Part shown: positions 26,411-34,867 of the stretch, in pieces
How positions within the stretch are numbered: the first letter of the stretch is position 1
Layout: each line of letters starts with the position of its first letter
Assembly: GCA_965215615.1 (NCBI GenBank)
Contig: OZ244068.1
Coordinates: 806,001-870,000, forward strand
Length of the DNA stretch: 64,000 nucleotides
Direction: 5' to 3'
Source: CBDATA01 sp965215615
Lineage (GTDB): Bacteria > Acidobacteriota > Vicinamibacteria > Marinacidobacterales > Marinacidobacteraceae
The notes under the pieces: model-generated
Seen by the model: the letters and a program-made list of their open reading frames with translations, nothing else
Database searches by the model: none
Told to the model about the DNA's origin: nothing
Program-made: the position numbers and the translations under genes

Positions 26411-27834
26411 CACGAAGCGCCCTCGTGGAGGCGCGCCACCGCCTCGCGTCGTTCGGGCGGGTCGCTCGCGCCGAAGATTCCGGAGAGGATCACCGCGAGG
26501 AAGCTGAGCGGCAGGGCGATGATGATGGGCGGCAGCGCGGTCCCCGAAAAAAGCGCTCCCGAATAGGCCGCGACCCCGACCACCAGCCCCGAAACTCCGC
26601 CGGGGAGATTCGCCCGCTTCCACCAGATTCCGAGGACGACCGGCGCGAAGAGTCCGGCGGAGAGGAGCCCCACCCCGGCTGTGTAGAACGAGGAGAGCAC
26701 TTCGGGGGGCGACCAGGCCCAGTAGAGAGCCGCCGCCCCCACCACCCAGGTCGCCCCCATCCGCACCAGGTTCCGGACCAGCCGCCTTTGGCCCTTGAGC
26801 CAGTTTCCGAGCAGGTCGTGGGCGATCGCCGAGCTCACCGCCAGCAGGAAGGCATCGGTGGTGGACATCACCGCCGCGAGCACCCCGGCGGCCGCGAGGC
26901 CCCGGAAAAACGGCGGGAAGTGGCCGCCAATGACTTCGAGGAAGACCTGATCGGGGTCGGTCAGTCCCGGATTCTCAAGGATGCCGACCGGGGCGATGAT
27001 GAACACCGCGAGCGCGATCATCACGCTGTAGCCGACCATCGCGAGATTCAGCGAGAGCCGGGCGCTCGCCGGGTCTTTCGCGGTCGCGACCCGCATCACG
27101 ATATGGGGGATCACCGGGACCGCGGTGGCCCAGATCACGAAGAACCCGAGGTAGCCGAGTCCGCCTTCGGGGAGCTGGCCGAACGCCGGCAGCGCTTCGG
27201 TGGCACTCGCGACCAGCTCGAACGGCGAGCCGTAGGTAAAGACCAGCGCCGCCGCCGCCGCGACCATCACGATGAACATGACCGCCCCCTGCATGAGGTC
27301 GGTCAGGGTCACCGCCACCATGCCCCCGAAGGAGACGTAGAGCACGAAGACTACGGTCGCCACCGCGATCGCGGTGTCGTAGGGCACTCCGAGAAACACC
27401 TCGGCGGTGATCCCCGCCGCCTTCATCTGCGCCACCATATAGACGGTCAGCGCCACCACGATCACCACCGGGACGAGGACACGCACCACCGGGTGCGGGA
27501 AGCGGAACGCCATGAAGTCGGTGATCGTGAACCGGCCGAGCCGGCGCAGCGGTCCCGCCACCAGCACGGTGGCGAGCGGAAAGCCCACCACCGCTCCGGT
27601 AAAGAGCGCGAGCGTAGAAGGGATGCCTCCTTCGTAGGCGAGTCCGAGGACTCCCACCAGCGACCCTCCGCTCGCGAGCGCCGCCATGATGGCGAAGGCG
27701 TTGGTCCAGGCACCGACCCGGCGGCCCGCGACCCAGTATTCGGCATCGGAGCCGAACACCCGGCGGGTGGCGAGCGCCCCGACTCCGAGACAGACCAGCA
27801 GGTAGCCGAGGGCCAGCCAGCGCTCGATCGTCAA
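26410..27834 (-). CDS. Sodium:solute symporter (SSF), first of two
   Basis: A 474-residue carrier with about 13 transmembrane helices. The TTG start at 27834 overlaps the previous stop (TTGA) and places the first helix (WLALGYLLVCLGVGALA) correctly. Family marks include AEYWVAGRRVGAWTNAFA, ASGGSLVGV, SFGGMVAVTLTDLMQG and AVMSTTDAFLLAVSSAIAHDL. It resembles the acetate/proline branch of the SSF family more than the neighbouring symporter does. Two different SSF carriers in one transcript suggest uptake of two related compounds, or a heteromeric carrier with the 63-residue protein. Confidence 0.88.
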   Translation of the reverse strand: MTIERWLALGYLLVCLGVGALATRRVFGSDAEYWVAGRRVGAWTNAFAIMAALASGGSLVGVLGLAYEGGIPSTLALFTGAVVGFPLATVLVAGPLRRLGRFTITDFMAFRFPHPVVRVLVPVVIVVALTVYMVAQMKAAGITAEVFLGVPYDTAIAVATVVFVLYVSFGGMVAVTLTDLMQGAVMFIVMVAAAAALVFTYGSPFELVASATEALPAFGQLPEGGLGYLGFFVIWATAVPVIPHIVMRVATAKDPASARLSLNLAMVGYSVMIALAVFIIAPVGILENPGLTDPDQVFLEVIGGHFPPFFRGLAAAGVLAAVMSTTDAFLLAVSSAIAHDLLGNWLKGQRRLVRNLVRMGATWVVGAAALYWAWSPPEVLSSFYTAGVGLLSAGLFAPVVLGIWWKRANLPGGVSGLVVGVAAYSGALFSGTALPPIIIALPLSFLAVILSGIFGASDPPERREAVARLHEGAS

Positions 27835-29066
27835 GCAGGCATTCCGTAAGGGAGGTCGGCGGGGGTGTCGGCGAATTCGGCGAGCGCTTTCTGGAGTGCG
27901 CTGAAGTCCCGGGTCAGGTTGCCGATCAGGCAGTCGGTGAGATCGCCTCGCAGGCCGGGATGCGCCTCCAGCAGGTCCGCGAACCGGAAGCTCTCGTCGT
28001 AGAACGCATAGACCAGCTTGCGCATGGCCTCGATGCTCGAAATGAGCTCGGTGCCGTAGGCGCGGAACCGCCCCGCACCCGCGTCCCGGGAACGGATGGC
28101 GGCGAGCGCGGCATCCGCCGCCATTTCGCCGCTGCGGAGCGCCAGAAAGACCCCGGAGGAGAAGACCGGATCGAGGAAGGCGAATGCGTCGCCGGCGAGC
28201 AGCAGGCCGTTCGTGGCGCAGTGGCGCGACCGGTACGAGTAATCGCCGGTGGCCCGTACCTCCTGAACCCGGGTGGCCGGCCGGAGGCGGTCCCGGACCC
28301 AGGGGTTCGTCCCGATTTCGCGGGTGAACGCCTTTTCCGGATCCCGCCCCTCCCGGTAGAGCCAGGAAGCCTCCGCGGTGACCCCGACGCTCGTGAGCCC
28401 ACCGGGGAGCGGGATGTGCCAGATCCAGCCCTTCTCCGGAAGCATGGCCACCGTGGTGGCTCCGCCGTCGAAGGCGCGCCCCCGGAGGCCGCCCCGGAAG
28501 TAGGACCAGAGCGTCATCTTGCGGAGCTTCGGGTCCACCTTTCGCCACGAGAAGGCGCGGGCGGCGAGCGCGTCGCGGCCGGTGCAGTCGATCGTGACCC
28601 GCGCCCGGAAGGTCATGTCCTCGTCATCCCGCTTCGCCTTCACCCCAAGCACCTGGCGTTCGTCGCCGAGCAGCTCGTGGGCTTTCGTGTCCTCGAAGAC
28701 GGTCACTCCCGACTTGCGGGCGTTTTCGAGCAGGATCCGGTCGAACTCGGAGCGCGGAACCTGCCAGGTGCGCGCCGCTTCGTGGTCGAGGTATTCGAAG
28801 AAGTAGAAGGGGCGCGACATCTTCCCGGAAACCGACGCGAACTGGACGCTGTACTTGTTCACGAACCCGGCATCCCGCACGGCATCGGCGGCACCGATTC
28901 GTTCGAGCGGGAAGAAGCACCAGGGGAGCAGCGATTCGCCGACCCGGTAGCGCGGGAAGCGCCGCTTTTCGAGGAGCGCGGTCCGTGCCCCGCCCTGGGC
29001 GAGCGCCGCCGCCGCGGTGGCCCCCGATGGGCCGCCGCCCACCACGACCGCATCCCAATCAGACAT
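27831..29066 (-). CDS. Flavin-dependent halogenase-like oxidoreductase
   Basis: A 411-residue FAD enzyme: dinucleotide motif VVVGGGPSGATAAAALA (residues 7-23), GESLLPWC, and KGWIWHIPL (residues 212-220), which fits the WxWxIP hallmark of flavin-dependent halogenases (Trp214, Trp216, Pro219). The FAD-contact GLLLAGDAFAFLDPVFSSGV is near residue 300. Lys71 in NKYSVQF is a possible catalytic lysine, but its equivalence to Lys79 of PrnA is not established. Some members with this motif are not halogenases. It overlaps the radical SAM gene by 8 bases. Confidence 0.75.
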   Translation of the reverse strand: MSDWDAVVVGGGPSGATAAAALAQGGARTALLEKRRFPRYRVGESLLPWCFFPLERIGAADAVRDAGFVNKYSVQFASVSGKMSRPFYFFEYLDHEAARTWQVPRSEFDRILLENARKSGVTVFEDTKAHELLGDERQVLGVKAKRDDEDMTFRARVTIDCTGRDALAARAFSWRKVDPKLRKMTLWSYFRGGLRGRAFDGGATTVAMLPEKGWIWHIPLPGGLTSVGVTAEASWLYREGRDPEKAFTREIGTNPWVRDRLRPATRVQEVRATGDYSYRSRHCATNGLLLAGDAFAFLDPVFSSGVFLALRSGEMAADAALAAIRSRDAGAGRFRAYGTELISSIEAMRKLVYAFYDESFRFADLLEAHPGLRGDLTDCLIGNLTRDFSALQKALAEFADTPADLPYGMPA

Positions 29067-30390
29067 AGGCGATCCTCTGGTGTTCGGGCAGGAAGAACAT
29101 CGGGAGCACCCGGTCCACCCGCAGCAGGCCGTGGTCGGTCAGAACCGGACCGTCTCCGGTGACCTCGAGGTATCCGGATTCTTCGAGCAGGCGAAGCTCC
29201 TCGTCGAAGCGATCGAGGATGTCGGTTCCGAACTCGTCGAGGAACCGTTTTCGGGGAACGCGGCCGAGTTTCAACTGGAGGACGAACTGTCGGATCAGCC
29301 GTTCTTCCTCGGAGATCGGGAGCGCCCGTGCGACCGGAAGCTCGCCCCTCCCGACCCGCTCCAGATAGGGGGCGATACCCGCCTCGTTCTGGTAGTGGCA
29401 GCCCGAAGCGTGCCCGAAGGAGGAGACCCCGATCGCCAGCATGTCGGCACCCCGCCACAGCGCGTCCCGATAGACGAATCCGCCCCGCGCCGGATCTCGC
29501 GTCGCGGTGTAGGCGCTCGACCGGACGTAACCCGCTGCCTCGAGGGCGGCGAACGCCTCGGCGGCCCAGCGCCGTTTGGTCTCCCAGTCGGGAAGCGAGA
29601 GCGACTCCTCGCCGTCTTCGCGGATGCGCCTCGCGATGGTGGTGTTCTTCGGAACCTCCATCTGGTAGATGGTGACGGCGTCGGGGGTGAGGCGGATGGT
29701 CTCCCGCACCGCGTGGTGCCAGCGCCCGTCGTCGTCGCCGAGCATCCCGGCGATCAGGTCGATGTTGATCTGGGGAAAGCCGACCTCCCGCGCCCGCTCG
29801 AAGGCGGTGCCGATTTCGCCCGAGCGGTGGGCGCGGCCGCCCGCTTCGAGGACGAAGTCGTCGAAGTGCTCGACCCCGAGGCTGAGCCGGGTCACGCCGA
29901 GCTCCCGGATGCGCTCCAGTTTGCCCGGAGTCAGTGTCCCCGGCTCGCACTCGAAGGCGAACTCCTCGAGTTCGGAGAGGTCGAGCGCCCGATGGAGCCC
30001 GCCCATGAGATGGTCGAGCTGCGGGATCGAGAGATAGGAGGGGGTGCCGCCGCCGAAGTAGAGGAAGCGGAGCGCCCGCCGCGCGAAAGGGGTCGCGCCG
30101 AGCCTTTCGGCTTCGAGGACGACCGCGTCGAGATAATCGCGGACCGCCGCCGCGTTCTTGTCGGTATAGACCCGGAAGTAGCAGAAATGGCAGCGCTTGC
30201 GGCAGAAGGGAATGTGGAGGTAGGCCCCGAGCGGCGCACCGGTTCGCCCCGGATCGCGGAACCGGTCGAGGAGTTCCGGGACGTTTTCGGGCTGCCAGAG
30301 CGAGAACGGGGGGTAGTTGGCGACGAAGTAGTTGCCGAGGCTGCCCTCGTTCTCGTCGGAGAGCAGCGAAGCCGCAAAGGGAGCTGGCAT
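29059..30390 (-). CDS. HemN/HemW-like radical SAM enzyme
   Basis: A 443-residue radical SAM protein. The cluster motif is AYLHIPFCRKRCHFCYF with Cys63, Cys67 and Cys70 in CxxxCxxC spacing. LYFGGGTPSYLS is the SAM-contact GGGTP, and INIDLIAGMLGDD and a HemN-type C-terminal domain follow. The family includes coproporphyrinogen dehydrogenase, the haem chaperone HemW and class C radical SAM methyltransferases or cyclopropanases of natural-product pathways. The context (halogenase-like enzyme, decarboxylase, symporters) argues against a simple haem role, but this is inference. It is the first gene of the chain. Confidence 0.85.
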   Translation of the reverse strand: MPAPFAASLLSDENEGSLGNYFVANYPPFSLWQPENVPELLDRFRDPGRTGAPLGAYLHIPFCRKRCHFCYFRVYTDKNAAAVRDYLDAVVLEAERLGATPFARRALRFLYFGGGTPSYLSIPQLDHLMGGLHRALDLSELEEFAFECEPGTLTPGKLERIRELGVTRLSLGVEHFDDFVLEAGGRAHRSGEIGTAFERAREVGFPQINIDLIAGMLGDDDGRWHHAVRETIRLTPDAVTIYQMEVPKNTTIARRIREDGEESLSLPDWETKRRWAAEAFAALEAAGYVRSSAYTATRDPARGGFVYRDALWRGADMLAIGVSSFGHASGCHYQNEAGIAPYLERVGRGELPVARALPISEEERLIRQFVLQLKLGRVPRKRFLDEFGTDILDRFDEELRLLEESGYLEVTGDGPVLTDHGLLRVDRVLPMFFLPEHQRIAYV

Positions 30391-30436
30391 GGAGCCAAAT
30401 TCTAGTTTTCCTGCGTGCTGTTAGCATCCGGATTCG

Positions 30437-31732
30437 ATGTTCCGTCGCCTCGCTCTCCTCGCGATCCTGCTCACGGCCGCCCTTCCGGCGGATGCCCAGT
30501 TCGGTTACTTCCCCGAACAGCCGGAGGCGGTTTCGGTGAACGACCTCACCCGGACACCCGGCCGCTACCACGAGAAGGCGGTGATGGTGCGGGGGCGGCT
30601 CGGCTTCGGTTTTTCGACCAACATGCGGATCCACGTGCTCGAGGACCCCGACAACGTGGCGAGCGAAATCCTGATGGCGGAACCGCACATGGCGGGCCAG
30701 AACCTCCAGTTTCTCGGGGCTTCCGACCTGCAGGTGGAGGGCTGGTTCTTCTCCACCCGGATGCTCGACGAGTTCACCCTCCGTTCCCACCCGATCCTTC
30801 GCAACTACCCCTTCGATCCTTCGTGGCTGAACTCGATGGACATGCGGACCGAGGGCTTCCTCGCGGTCGTCTCGGTCGTCCCGATGGGTTCCACCGAGGA
30901 CCTGGTCAAGGAGCGCGAGAAGGAGGCCCGCGCCGAGATGGAGATCGGCGACGCGCTCAAGATCGAGCCGGGGAGCGCCACCACGGTCTCGCTCGACGAG
31001 CTGCTCTTCGACCCCGATCCCTTCATGGGCCGCCGGATCGAGGTGGTCGGAAAGTTCCGGGGCAACAACCTGTTCGGGGATCTGTCCATCCGGGACAAGC
31101 GCACTCCCCGGGACTTCGTCATCAAGACGGCCGACGATGCGATCTGGGTGACCGGGATGCGTCCCGCCGGCAAGGGGTTCCGGCTCGATCCCAAGCGTCG
31201 GCGCGACACCGGCGAATGGATCCGGGTCTTCGGCCGTCCCTGGACGGTGGACGGGATGGTCTATCTGCGGGCCGAGCGACTCGAACTCGCCGAAGAGCCG
31301 GAAGACCCCGACCTCGAGCCGGAAGATCTCCGGGTGGCGGAAGACGAAGCGAGGGAAGAGGAATTCGGGCCGCTGCGGGTGGTGTTTTCGCTGCCGCTCG
31401 ACGGCGAGCGGGCGATCCCGCTCGACAGCCAGTTCCGGGTGCAATTCTCCAACCGGATGGACCCCGCTTCCTTCAACGCATCGGTGGATCTGTTGTACGA
31501 GAACGACTGGGACGCGAACCCCTTCCCCGATCTCGAAGTGACCTACGACCCGGCGAACCGCACGATACTGATCGCTCCGAACGCCCCCCTCGAGCCCGAT
31601 CGCGATATCCATCTGCTGCTCTACAAGGAGATCCGGGACGAGCATGGCCAGGCGCTCGAAGCCGATTCCGATGCTTCCGAGTGGGATGACGATGCGGTGC
31701 GGGTACTGCGATTCCGCACCGCCTCGTCTTGA
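30437..31732 (+). CDS. Secreted protein with C-terminal Ig-like domain
   Basis: A 431-residue protein with a signal peptide (MFRRLALLAILLTAALPADAQ). Two similar OB-like halves follow: TRTPGRYHEKAVMVRGRLGF and FDPDPFMGRRIEVVGKFRGN. An acidic linker rich in EEPEDPDLEPEDL precedes a C-terminal bacterial Ig-like (Big_5/SbsA type) domain, PLDGERAIPLDSQFRVQFSN to RDIHLLLYKEI. Function unknown; periplasmic or surface. The stop overlaps the TTG start of thiD, so they are co-transcribed. Confidence 0.8.
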   Translation: MFRRLALLAILLTAALPADAQFGYFPEQPEAVSVNDLTRTPGRYHEKAVMVRGRLGFGFSTNMRIHVLEDPDNVASEILMAEPHMAGQNLQFLGASDLQVEGWFFSTRMLDEFTLRSHPILRNYPFDPSWLNSMDMRTEGFLAVVSVVPMGSTEDLVKEREKEARAEMEIGDALKIEPGSATTVSLDELLFDPDPFMGRRIEVVGKFRGNNLFGDLSIRDKRTPRDFVIKTADDAIWVTGMRPAGKGFRLDPKRRRDTGEWIRVFGRPWTVDGMVYLRAERLELAEEPEDPDLEPEDLRVAEDEAREEEFGPLRVVFSLPLDGERAIPLDSQFRVQFSNRMDPASFNASVDLLYENDWDANPFPDLEVTYDPANRTILIAPNAPLEPDRDIHLLLYKEIRDEHGQALEADSDASEWDDDAVRVLRFRTASS

Positions 31733-32499
31733 TCCCGGTCGCGCTCACCATCGCCGGGTCGGATTCCGGTGGAGGTGCCGGGATCCAGGCGGACCTCAAG
31801 ACCTTCGCCGCCCATCGGGTGTACGGAGTTTCGGCGCTGACCGCGGTCACCGCCCAGAACACGGTCGGGGTCACCGGGGTCGCGGAAATTCCTCCCGATC
31901 TGGTCGAAAAGCAGATCCGCGCCGTCACCGGGGATTTCCCGGTGGCAGCGGCCAAGACCGGCATGCTCGCTTCGGCCCCGATCATCGAGGCGGTCGCTGG
32001 AGCGATTGGTGAGATTCCCCTGGTGGCGGATCCGGTCATGGTGGCCAAGAGCGGGGACCGGCTGCTGCGGCCGGATGCGGTGGAGGCGCTTCGGACCCGG
32101 CTCCTGCCGCTCGCGACACTCCTCACTCCGAACCTTCCGGAGGCCGCGGATCTGGTGGGATTTCCGGTGGAAGACGAGCCTTCGATGCGGCGCGCCGGAG
32201 AGCGACTCCTCGGGCTCGGCCCTCGCGCGGTACTGGTGAAGGGCGGCCATCTCCCCGGCGAGGCGGTCACCGACCTGCTGTTCGATGGCGAAACGGTGAC
32301 CGTCTTCCGCTCTTCGCGCATCGAGACCCGCGCCACCCACGGCACCGGCTGTACCCTTTCCGCGGCGATCGCCGCCGGTCTGGCTCTCGGTCGTCCGCTC
32401 CGGGAAGCGGTCGCCGAGGCGCGCGACTACCTTCGGAGTGCGATGCGCCGGGCGACCCCCCTCGGGCGGGGCCACGGCCCGCTCGCCCATCTCCCATGA
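31729..32499 (+). CDS. thiD: Hydroxymethylpyrimidine/phosphomethylpyrimidine kinase
   Basis: A 256-residue ribokinase-fold enzyme. The start region ALTIAGSDSGGGAGIQADLK is diagnostic of ThiD, KTGMLAS and the C-terminal ATHGTGCTLSAAIAA with the catalytic Asp region replaced by the usual GTGC loop complete the site. It phosphorylates HMP and HMP-P for thiamine synthesis. The TTG at 31729 overlaps the preceding stop; the ATG of moaE overlaps its own end. Confidence 0.93.
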   Translation: MIPVALTIAGSDSGGGAGIQADLKTFAAHRVYGVSALTAVTAQNTVGVTGVAEIPPDLVEKQIRAVTGDFPVAAAKTGMLASAPIIEAVAGAIGEIPLVADPVMVAKSGDRLLRPDAVEALRTRLLPLATLLTPNLPEAADLVGFPVEDEPSMRRAGERLLGLGPRAVLVKGGHLPGEAVTDLLFDGETVTVFRSSRIETRATHGTGCTLSAAIAAGLALGRPLREAVAEARDYLRSAMRRATPLGRGHGPLAHLP

Positions 32500-32927
32500 A
32501 ACCCTTCCTGCTCACCGACCAGCCGCTCGATGCGGAAGAAGCGGCGCGGGGCCTCGTCACCCGCGAGGACGGCGCGCTCGTCACCTTTTCCGGCGTGGTA
32601 CGCGAGAGAAATCGGGGCAAGACGGTGCTCTACCTCGAATACGAGGCGTACGAGCCGATGGTCCTCCCGGTGCTGGAGCGGGTCGCTGCCGATGCGCGAG
32701 AGCGTTTCGGAGTGGAGCGGCTCCGGGTGCATCACCGGGTGGGCCGGGTGGAGATCGGCGAAACCAGCGTGGTGGTGGTGGCCGCCGACCGCCACCGGGG
32801 CCACGCCTTCCAGGCTGCCCAGCATGTGATGAACGAAATCAAGCGGATCGTTCCGATCTGGAAACACGAGTTCTTCGAGGGTGGCGATGTCTGGATCGAA
32901 GGGCCGAAGGAGCCGGTCACCGAGTGA
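32496..32927 (+). CDS. moaE: Molybdopterin synthase catalytic subunit MoaE
   Basis: A 143-residue protein with the MoaE signatures HHRVGRVEIGETSVVVVAA, HRGHAFQAAQ and VPIWKHEFF, whose lysines and arginines bind the pterin and the MoaD tail. It converts precursor Z to molybdopterin in complex with MoaD, encoded next (4-base overlap). Its ATG overlaps the thiD stop. Confidence 0.95.
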   Translation: MKPFLLTDQPLDAEEAARGLVTREDGALVTFSGVVRERNRGKTVLYLEYEAYEPMVLPVLERVAADARERFGVERLRVHHRVGRVEIGETSVVVVAADRHRGHAFQAAQHVMNEIKRIVPIWKHEFFEGGDVWIEGPKEPVTE

Positions 32928-33166
32928 TTACGGTCCTGTTCTTCGCCGCCGCCCGCGAGGCAGCGGGTTCTTCGCGGCTCGAAGTTCCCTTCCGCGAGGG
33001 CATGACCGCGGCCGATGTCTGGGCCAGCTTTCTCGAGCGAAAGCCGGCGCTCCGGGCGCTCGATTCCTCGGTGAGCTTTGCAGTGAACCACCGCTTCGCA
33101 CCGCGGGAAACCCGCCTCGCCGAAGGAGATGAACTGGCCTTCCTGCCTCCGGTCAGCGGCGGCTGA
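32924..33166 (+). CDS. moaD: Molybdopterin synthase sulfur carrier subunit MoaD
   Basis: An 80-residue ubiquitin-like protein ending in LPPVSGG, the Gly-Gly tail that is adenylated and thiocarboxylated. The GTG start at 32924 overlaps the moaE stop (GTGA). It is shorter than the smallest frames usually reported and easily missed. Its 3' end overlaps by 14 bases the convergent RNase H-like gene. Confidence 0.92.
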   Translation: MITVLFFAAAREAAGSSRLEVPFREGMTAADVWASFLERKPALRALDSSVSFAVNHRFAPRETRLAEGDELAFLPPVSGG

Positions 33167-34088
33167 AGTCGAGAAGCCGCTGCCCGCGCTGCTCTTCGAG
33201 CTTTTCCCGGACCCGGTCCAGATCCAGCCGGCAGCGGTCTCCGAGCTCTCCGTCGAGTCCGGCGGCGAGCGCCTGCTCGAGCCGGGGAGCCGCTTCTTTC
33301 CACTCGCCCCGATCGAAGAGCTGGCGCGCCACTCCGTAGATGTCTTCCGGGGATTCTCCCGGCCAGTCATCCCGAAGCCGCTCCGCCGAACGGACGGCGA
33401 GCGCCCCGAGCGTCAGGATGTCGTACCGGTTGTGCGCGAGCACCGCTTCCATCTGTGGATGGCTTCCCGTCCGGAGGTATTCGAAGAACACCCCCGGAAT
33501 CTGGTCCCCGGGGATGTCTTCGTCGCGCTCGATCCCGAGCACCGTTCGTTCCAGATGGAGCAGTGTCGCGCTCTCGTGGCGGGGCTTGTAGAGGCGCCGT
33601 GCGGCGGGGAGCAGATCGAGATGGCGGAACCCGGCGAACGGGCAGAGCAGCCGGTGCATCGCGTAGCGGGTTTCGAGCAGCGGCATGTCGAAGGTCGCGC
33701 CGTTGTACGTGACGAGGTTCCGAAAGCCTTTGGCGAGCTCCGCGATCTCGTCGAGCATCGGCGGCTCTCCGGCCATGCTCCGCATCAGGAACTGGCTCAC
33801 CCGGAAGGAGTCGCCTTCGAGGTAGCCGACCCCGACGAGGAAGGCGCAGGTTTCGGTGCCGCTCGTGAGCCCGCTCGTTTCGGTGTCGAGGTAGAGCGCG
33901 TTTGCGAGATCCACCGCCGGCTGCTTGCGGGAGAGAAAGAGTCGCCTGGTTTCCTGGTCCGCAATGCTGCGAAGCGCCGTCAGGTCGGTTCCGCCGTAGG
34001 GAGCGGCGAGCGGAAAGTCGTGGTCGTCGCGCCGGTAGAGTTCGTCCGCCGGTCGCCTCTCCTCGTCAGCAAGCGTGGCCATCGGCAC
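33153..34088 (-). CDS. RNase H-like exonuclease domain protein (YprB type)
   Basis: A 311-residue protein with a DEDD-type 3'-5' exonuclease fold: YLDTETSGL (first Asp and Glu), LVTYNGATFDMPLL (second Asp), and AHNRYDILTL (final Asp). A C-terminal helical tail with TPR-like character (LFDRGEWKEAAPRLEQAL) follows. It is annotated in many genomes as ribonuclease H-like domain-containing or YprB protein. The nucleic-acid substrate is not known. Confidence 0.85.
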   Translation of the reverse strand: MPMATLADEERRPADELYRRDDHDFPLAAPYGGTDLTALRSIADQETRRLFLSRKQPAVDLANALYLDTETSGLTSGTETCAFLVGVGYLEGDSFRVSQFLMRSMAGEPPMLDEIAELAKGFRNLVTYNGATFDMPLLETRYAMHRLLCPFAGFRHLDLLPAARRLYKPRHESATLLHLERTVLGIERDEDIPGDQIPGVFFEYLRTGSHPQMEAVLAHNRYDILTLGALAVRSAERLRDDWPGESPEDIYGVARQLFDRGEWKEAAPRLEQALAAGLDGELGDRCRLDLDRVREKLEEQRGQRLLDFSRR

Positions 34089-34112
34089 CCATTATCCCGC
34101 CGTCGCAAGCCT

Positions 34113-34210
34113 TGGCGGAAGCGTGTGGGAATCGAACCCACCATCCCGGGGACTAACCCGGAATCAACGGATTTGAAGTCCGCGGAGGCCGCCAGACCCC
34201 ATGCGCTTCC
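34113..34210 (-). tRNA. selC: tRNA-Sec (TCA)
   Basis: The minus strand folds into a long tRNA with CTTCAAA in the anticodon loop (anticodon TCA), flanked by GGA/TCC, acceptor GGAAGCG/CGCTTCC, a 6-bp D stem (GGGGTC/GGCCTC with wobbles), a long variable arm rich in CCGGG, and the T arm GTGGGTTCGATTCCCAC. The discriminator G and CCA are encoded. Its 98-nt length and overall shape are typical of bacterial selC, though the eighth acceptor pair looks mismatched (C-A). A -10-like TATGCT lies 13 bases upstream. It reads UGA as selenocysteine with SelA, SelB and SelD, none of which is in the window. Confidence 0.93.
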
Positions 34211-34343
34211 AGGGCGGACGGGAGCATAGCGGCCGGATCGGGATTCCGGATGAACCCGGATTCGGGCGGGAGTCAGCGGCGAGACGGTCTTCCGGAAGAG
34301 CGCCTCCGCCCGCCCGATCCGGACGGCTGGCGAGTCGCGGCGG

Positions 34344-34631
34344 TCAGACGTGCGACCTGTCTGTCCGGTTTCTGGAAGGCCTGTCTTCAGCTTTGGTTTC
34401 TTCCCCGTGCGGGATTTCGGCATGGTGGTGCGCATCGAGGGCCCAGTAGAGGTGATCTCCCGCCCGCCGCCAGTGGTCGGCGATCTGTTCCTCGATCGGT
34501 TGGCCCGAGGCATTCGGATAGATCTCGATCAGGCTGCCCGCGCCACGGAGCAGCAAACCGAATTTTCTCTGACATCCGAGCGCGAATGCTGACAGAGGGA
34601 TCGCCGGCGGTGGCGTGGGAGCTCGGGTCAC
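34344..34631 (-). CDS. Hypothetical protein (95 aa)
   Basis: A GTG-initiated frame. The middle part (CQRKFGLLLRGAGSLIEIYP, then IADHWRRAGDHLYWALDAHH) looks like genuine protein, with alternating hydrophobic and charged residues, and reminds me of short accessory proteins seen in soil bacteria, without a named family. The N- and C-termini look random, so the true gene may be smaller or decayed. It begins immediately beside the CCATGGTC repeat cluster. Confidence 0.35.
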   Translation of the reverse strand: MTRAPTPPPAIPLSAFALGCQRKFGLLLRGAGSLIEIYPNASGQPIEEQIADHWRRAGDHLYWALDAHHHAEIPHGEETKAEDRPSRNRTDRSHV

Positions 34632-34634
34632 GAG

Positions 34635-34722
34635 CCATGGTCAAACGGGGCGAGCTCGGGTTACAAGCCATGGTCATTTCGCACGGAACCATGGTCAAAC
34701 CCGCCGGGAACCACGGTCAAAC
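34635..34722 (+). repeat. CCATGGTCAAAC repeat cluster A (4 copies)
   Basis: Copies at 34635, 34668 (ending TCATTT), 34689 and 34711 (CCACGG variant), with 33-, 21- and 22-base steps. The same 12-mer makes a larger array at 53499-53811. Spacing is irregular and the intervening sequences differ, so it is not CRISPR. It fills the gap between the hypothetical gene and tRNA-Ala. Confidence 0.75.
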
Positions 34723-34746
34723 GCCCGCCACGCGGAGCCGGGCCGG

Positions 34747-34819
34747 TGGAGCTGACGGGGTTCGAACCCGTGACCTCATGAATGCCATTCACGCGCGCTC
34801 CCAACTGCGCCACAGCCCC
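34747..34819 (-). tRNA. tRNA-Ala (GGC)
   Basis: Acceptor GGGGCTG pairs with CAGCTCC, the anticodon arm is CGTGA-ATGGCAT-TCATG with anticodon GGC, and the T arm ACGGGTTCGAACCCCGT is regular. The sequence after the discriminator A reads CCG, so CCA must be added post-transcriptionally. It lies 48 bases downstream of the TRAP transporter operon on the same strand. Confidence 0.93.
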
Positions 34820-34867
34820 AATCCGGCCCGGCCTGGCCTTGCCGAACGCGGATTCTACCAAGCCGGC

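Noticed and set aside
24747..27849. Long Glu/Arg/Gly-rich plus-strand frames opposite the symporter genes
   Set aside because: Charge-rich, unstructured translations typical of antisense to hydrophobic membrane genes.
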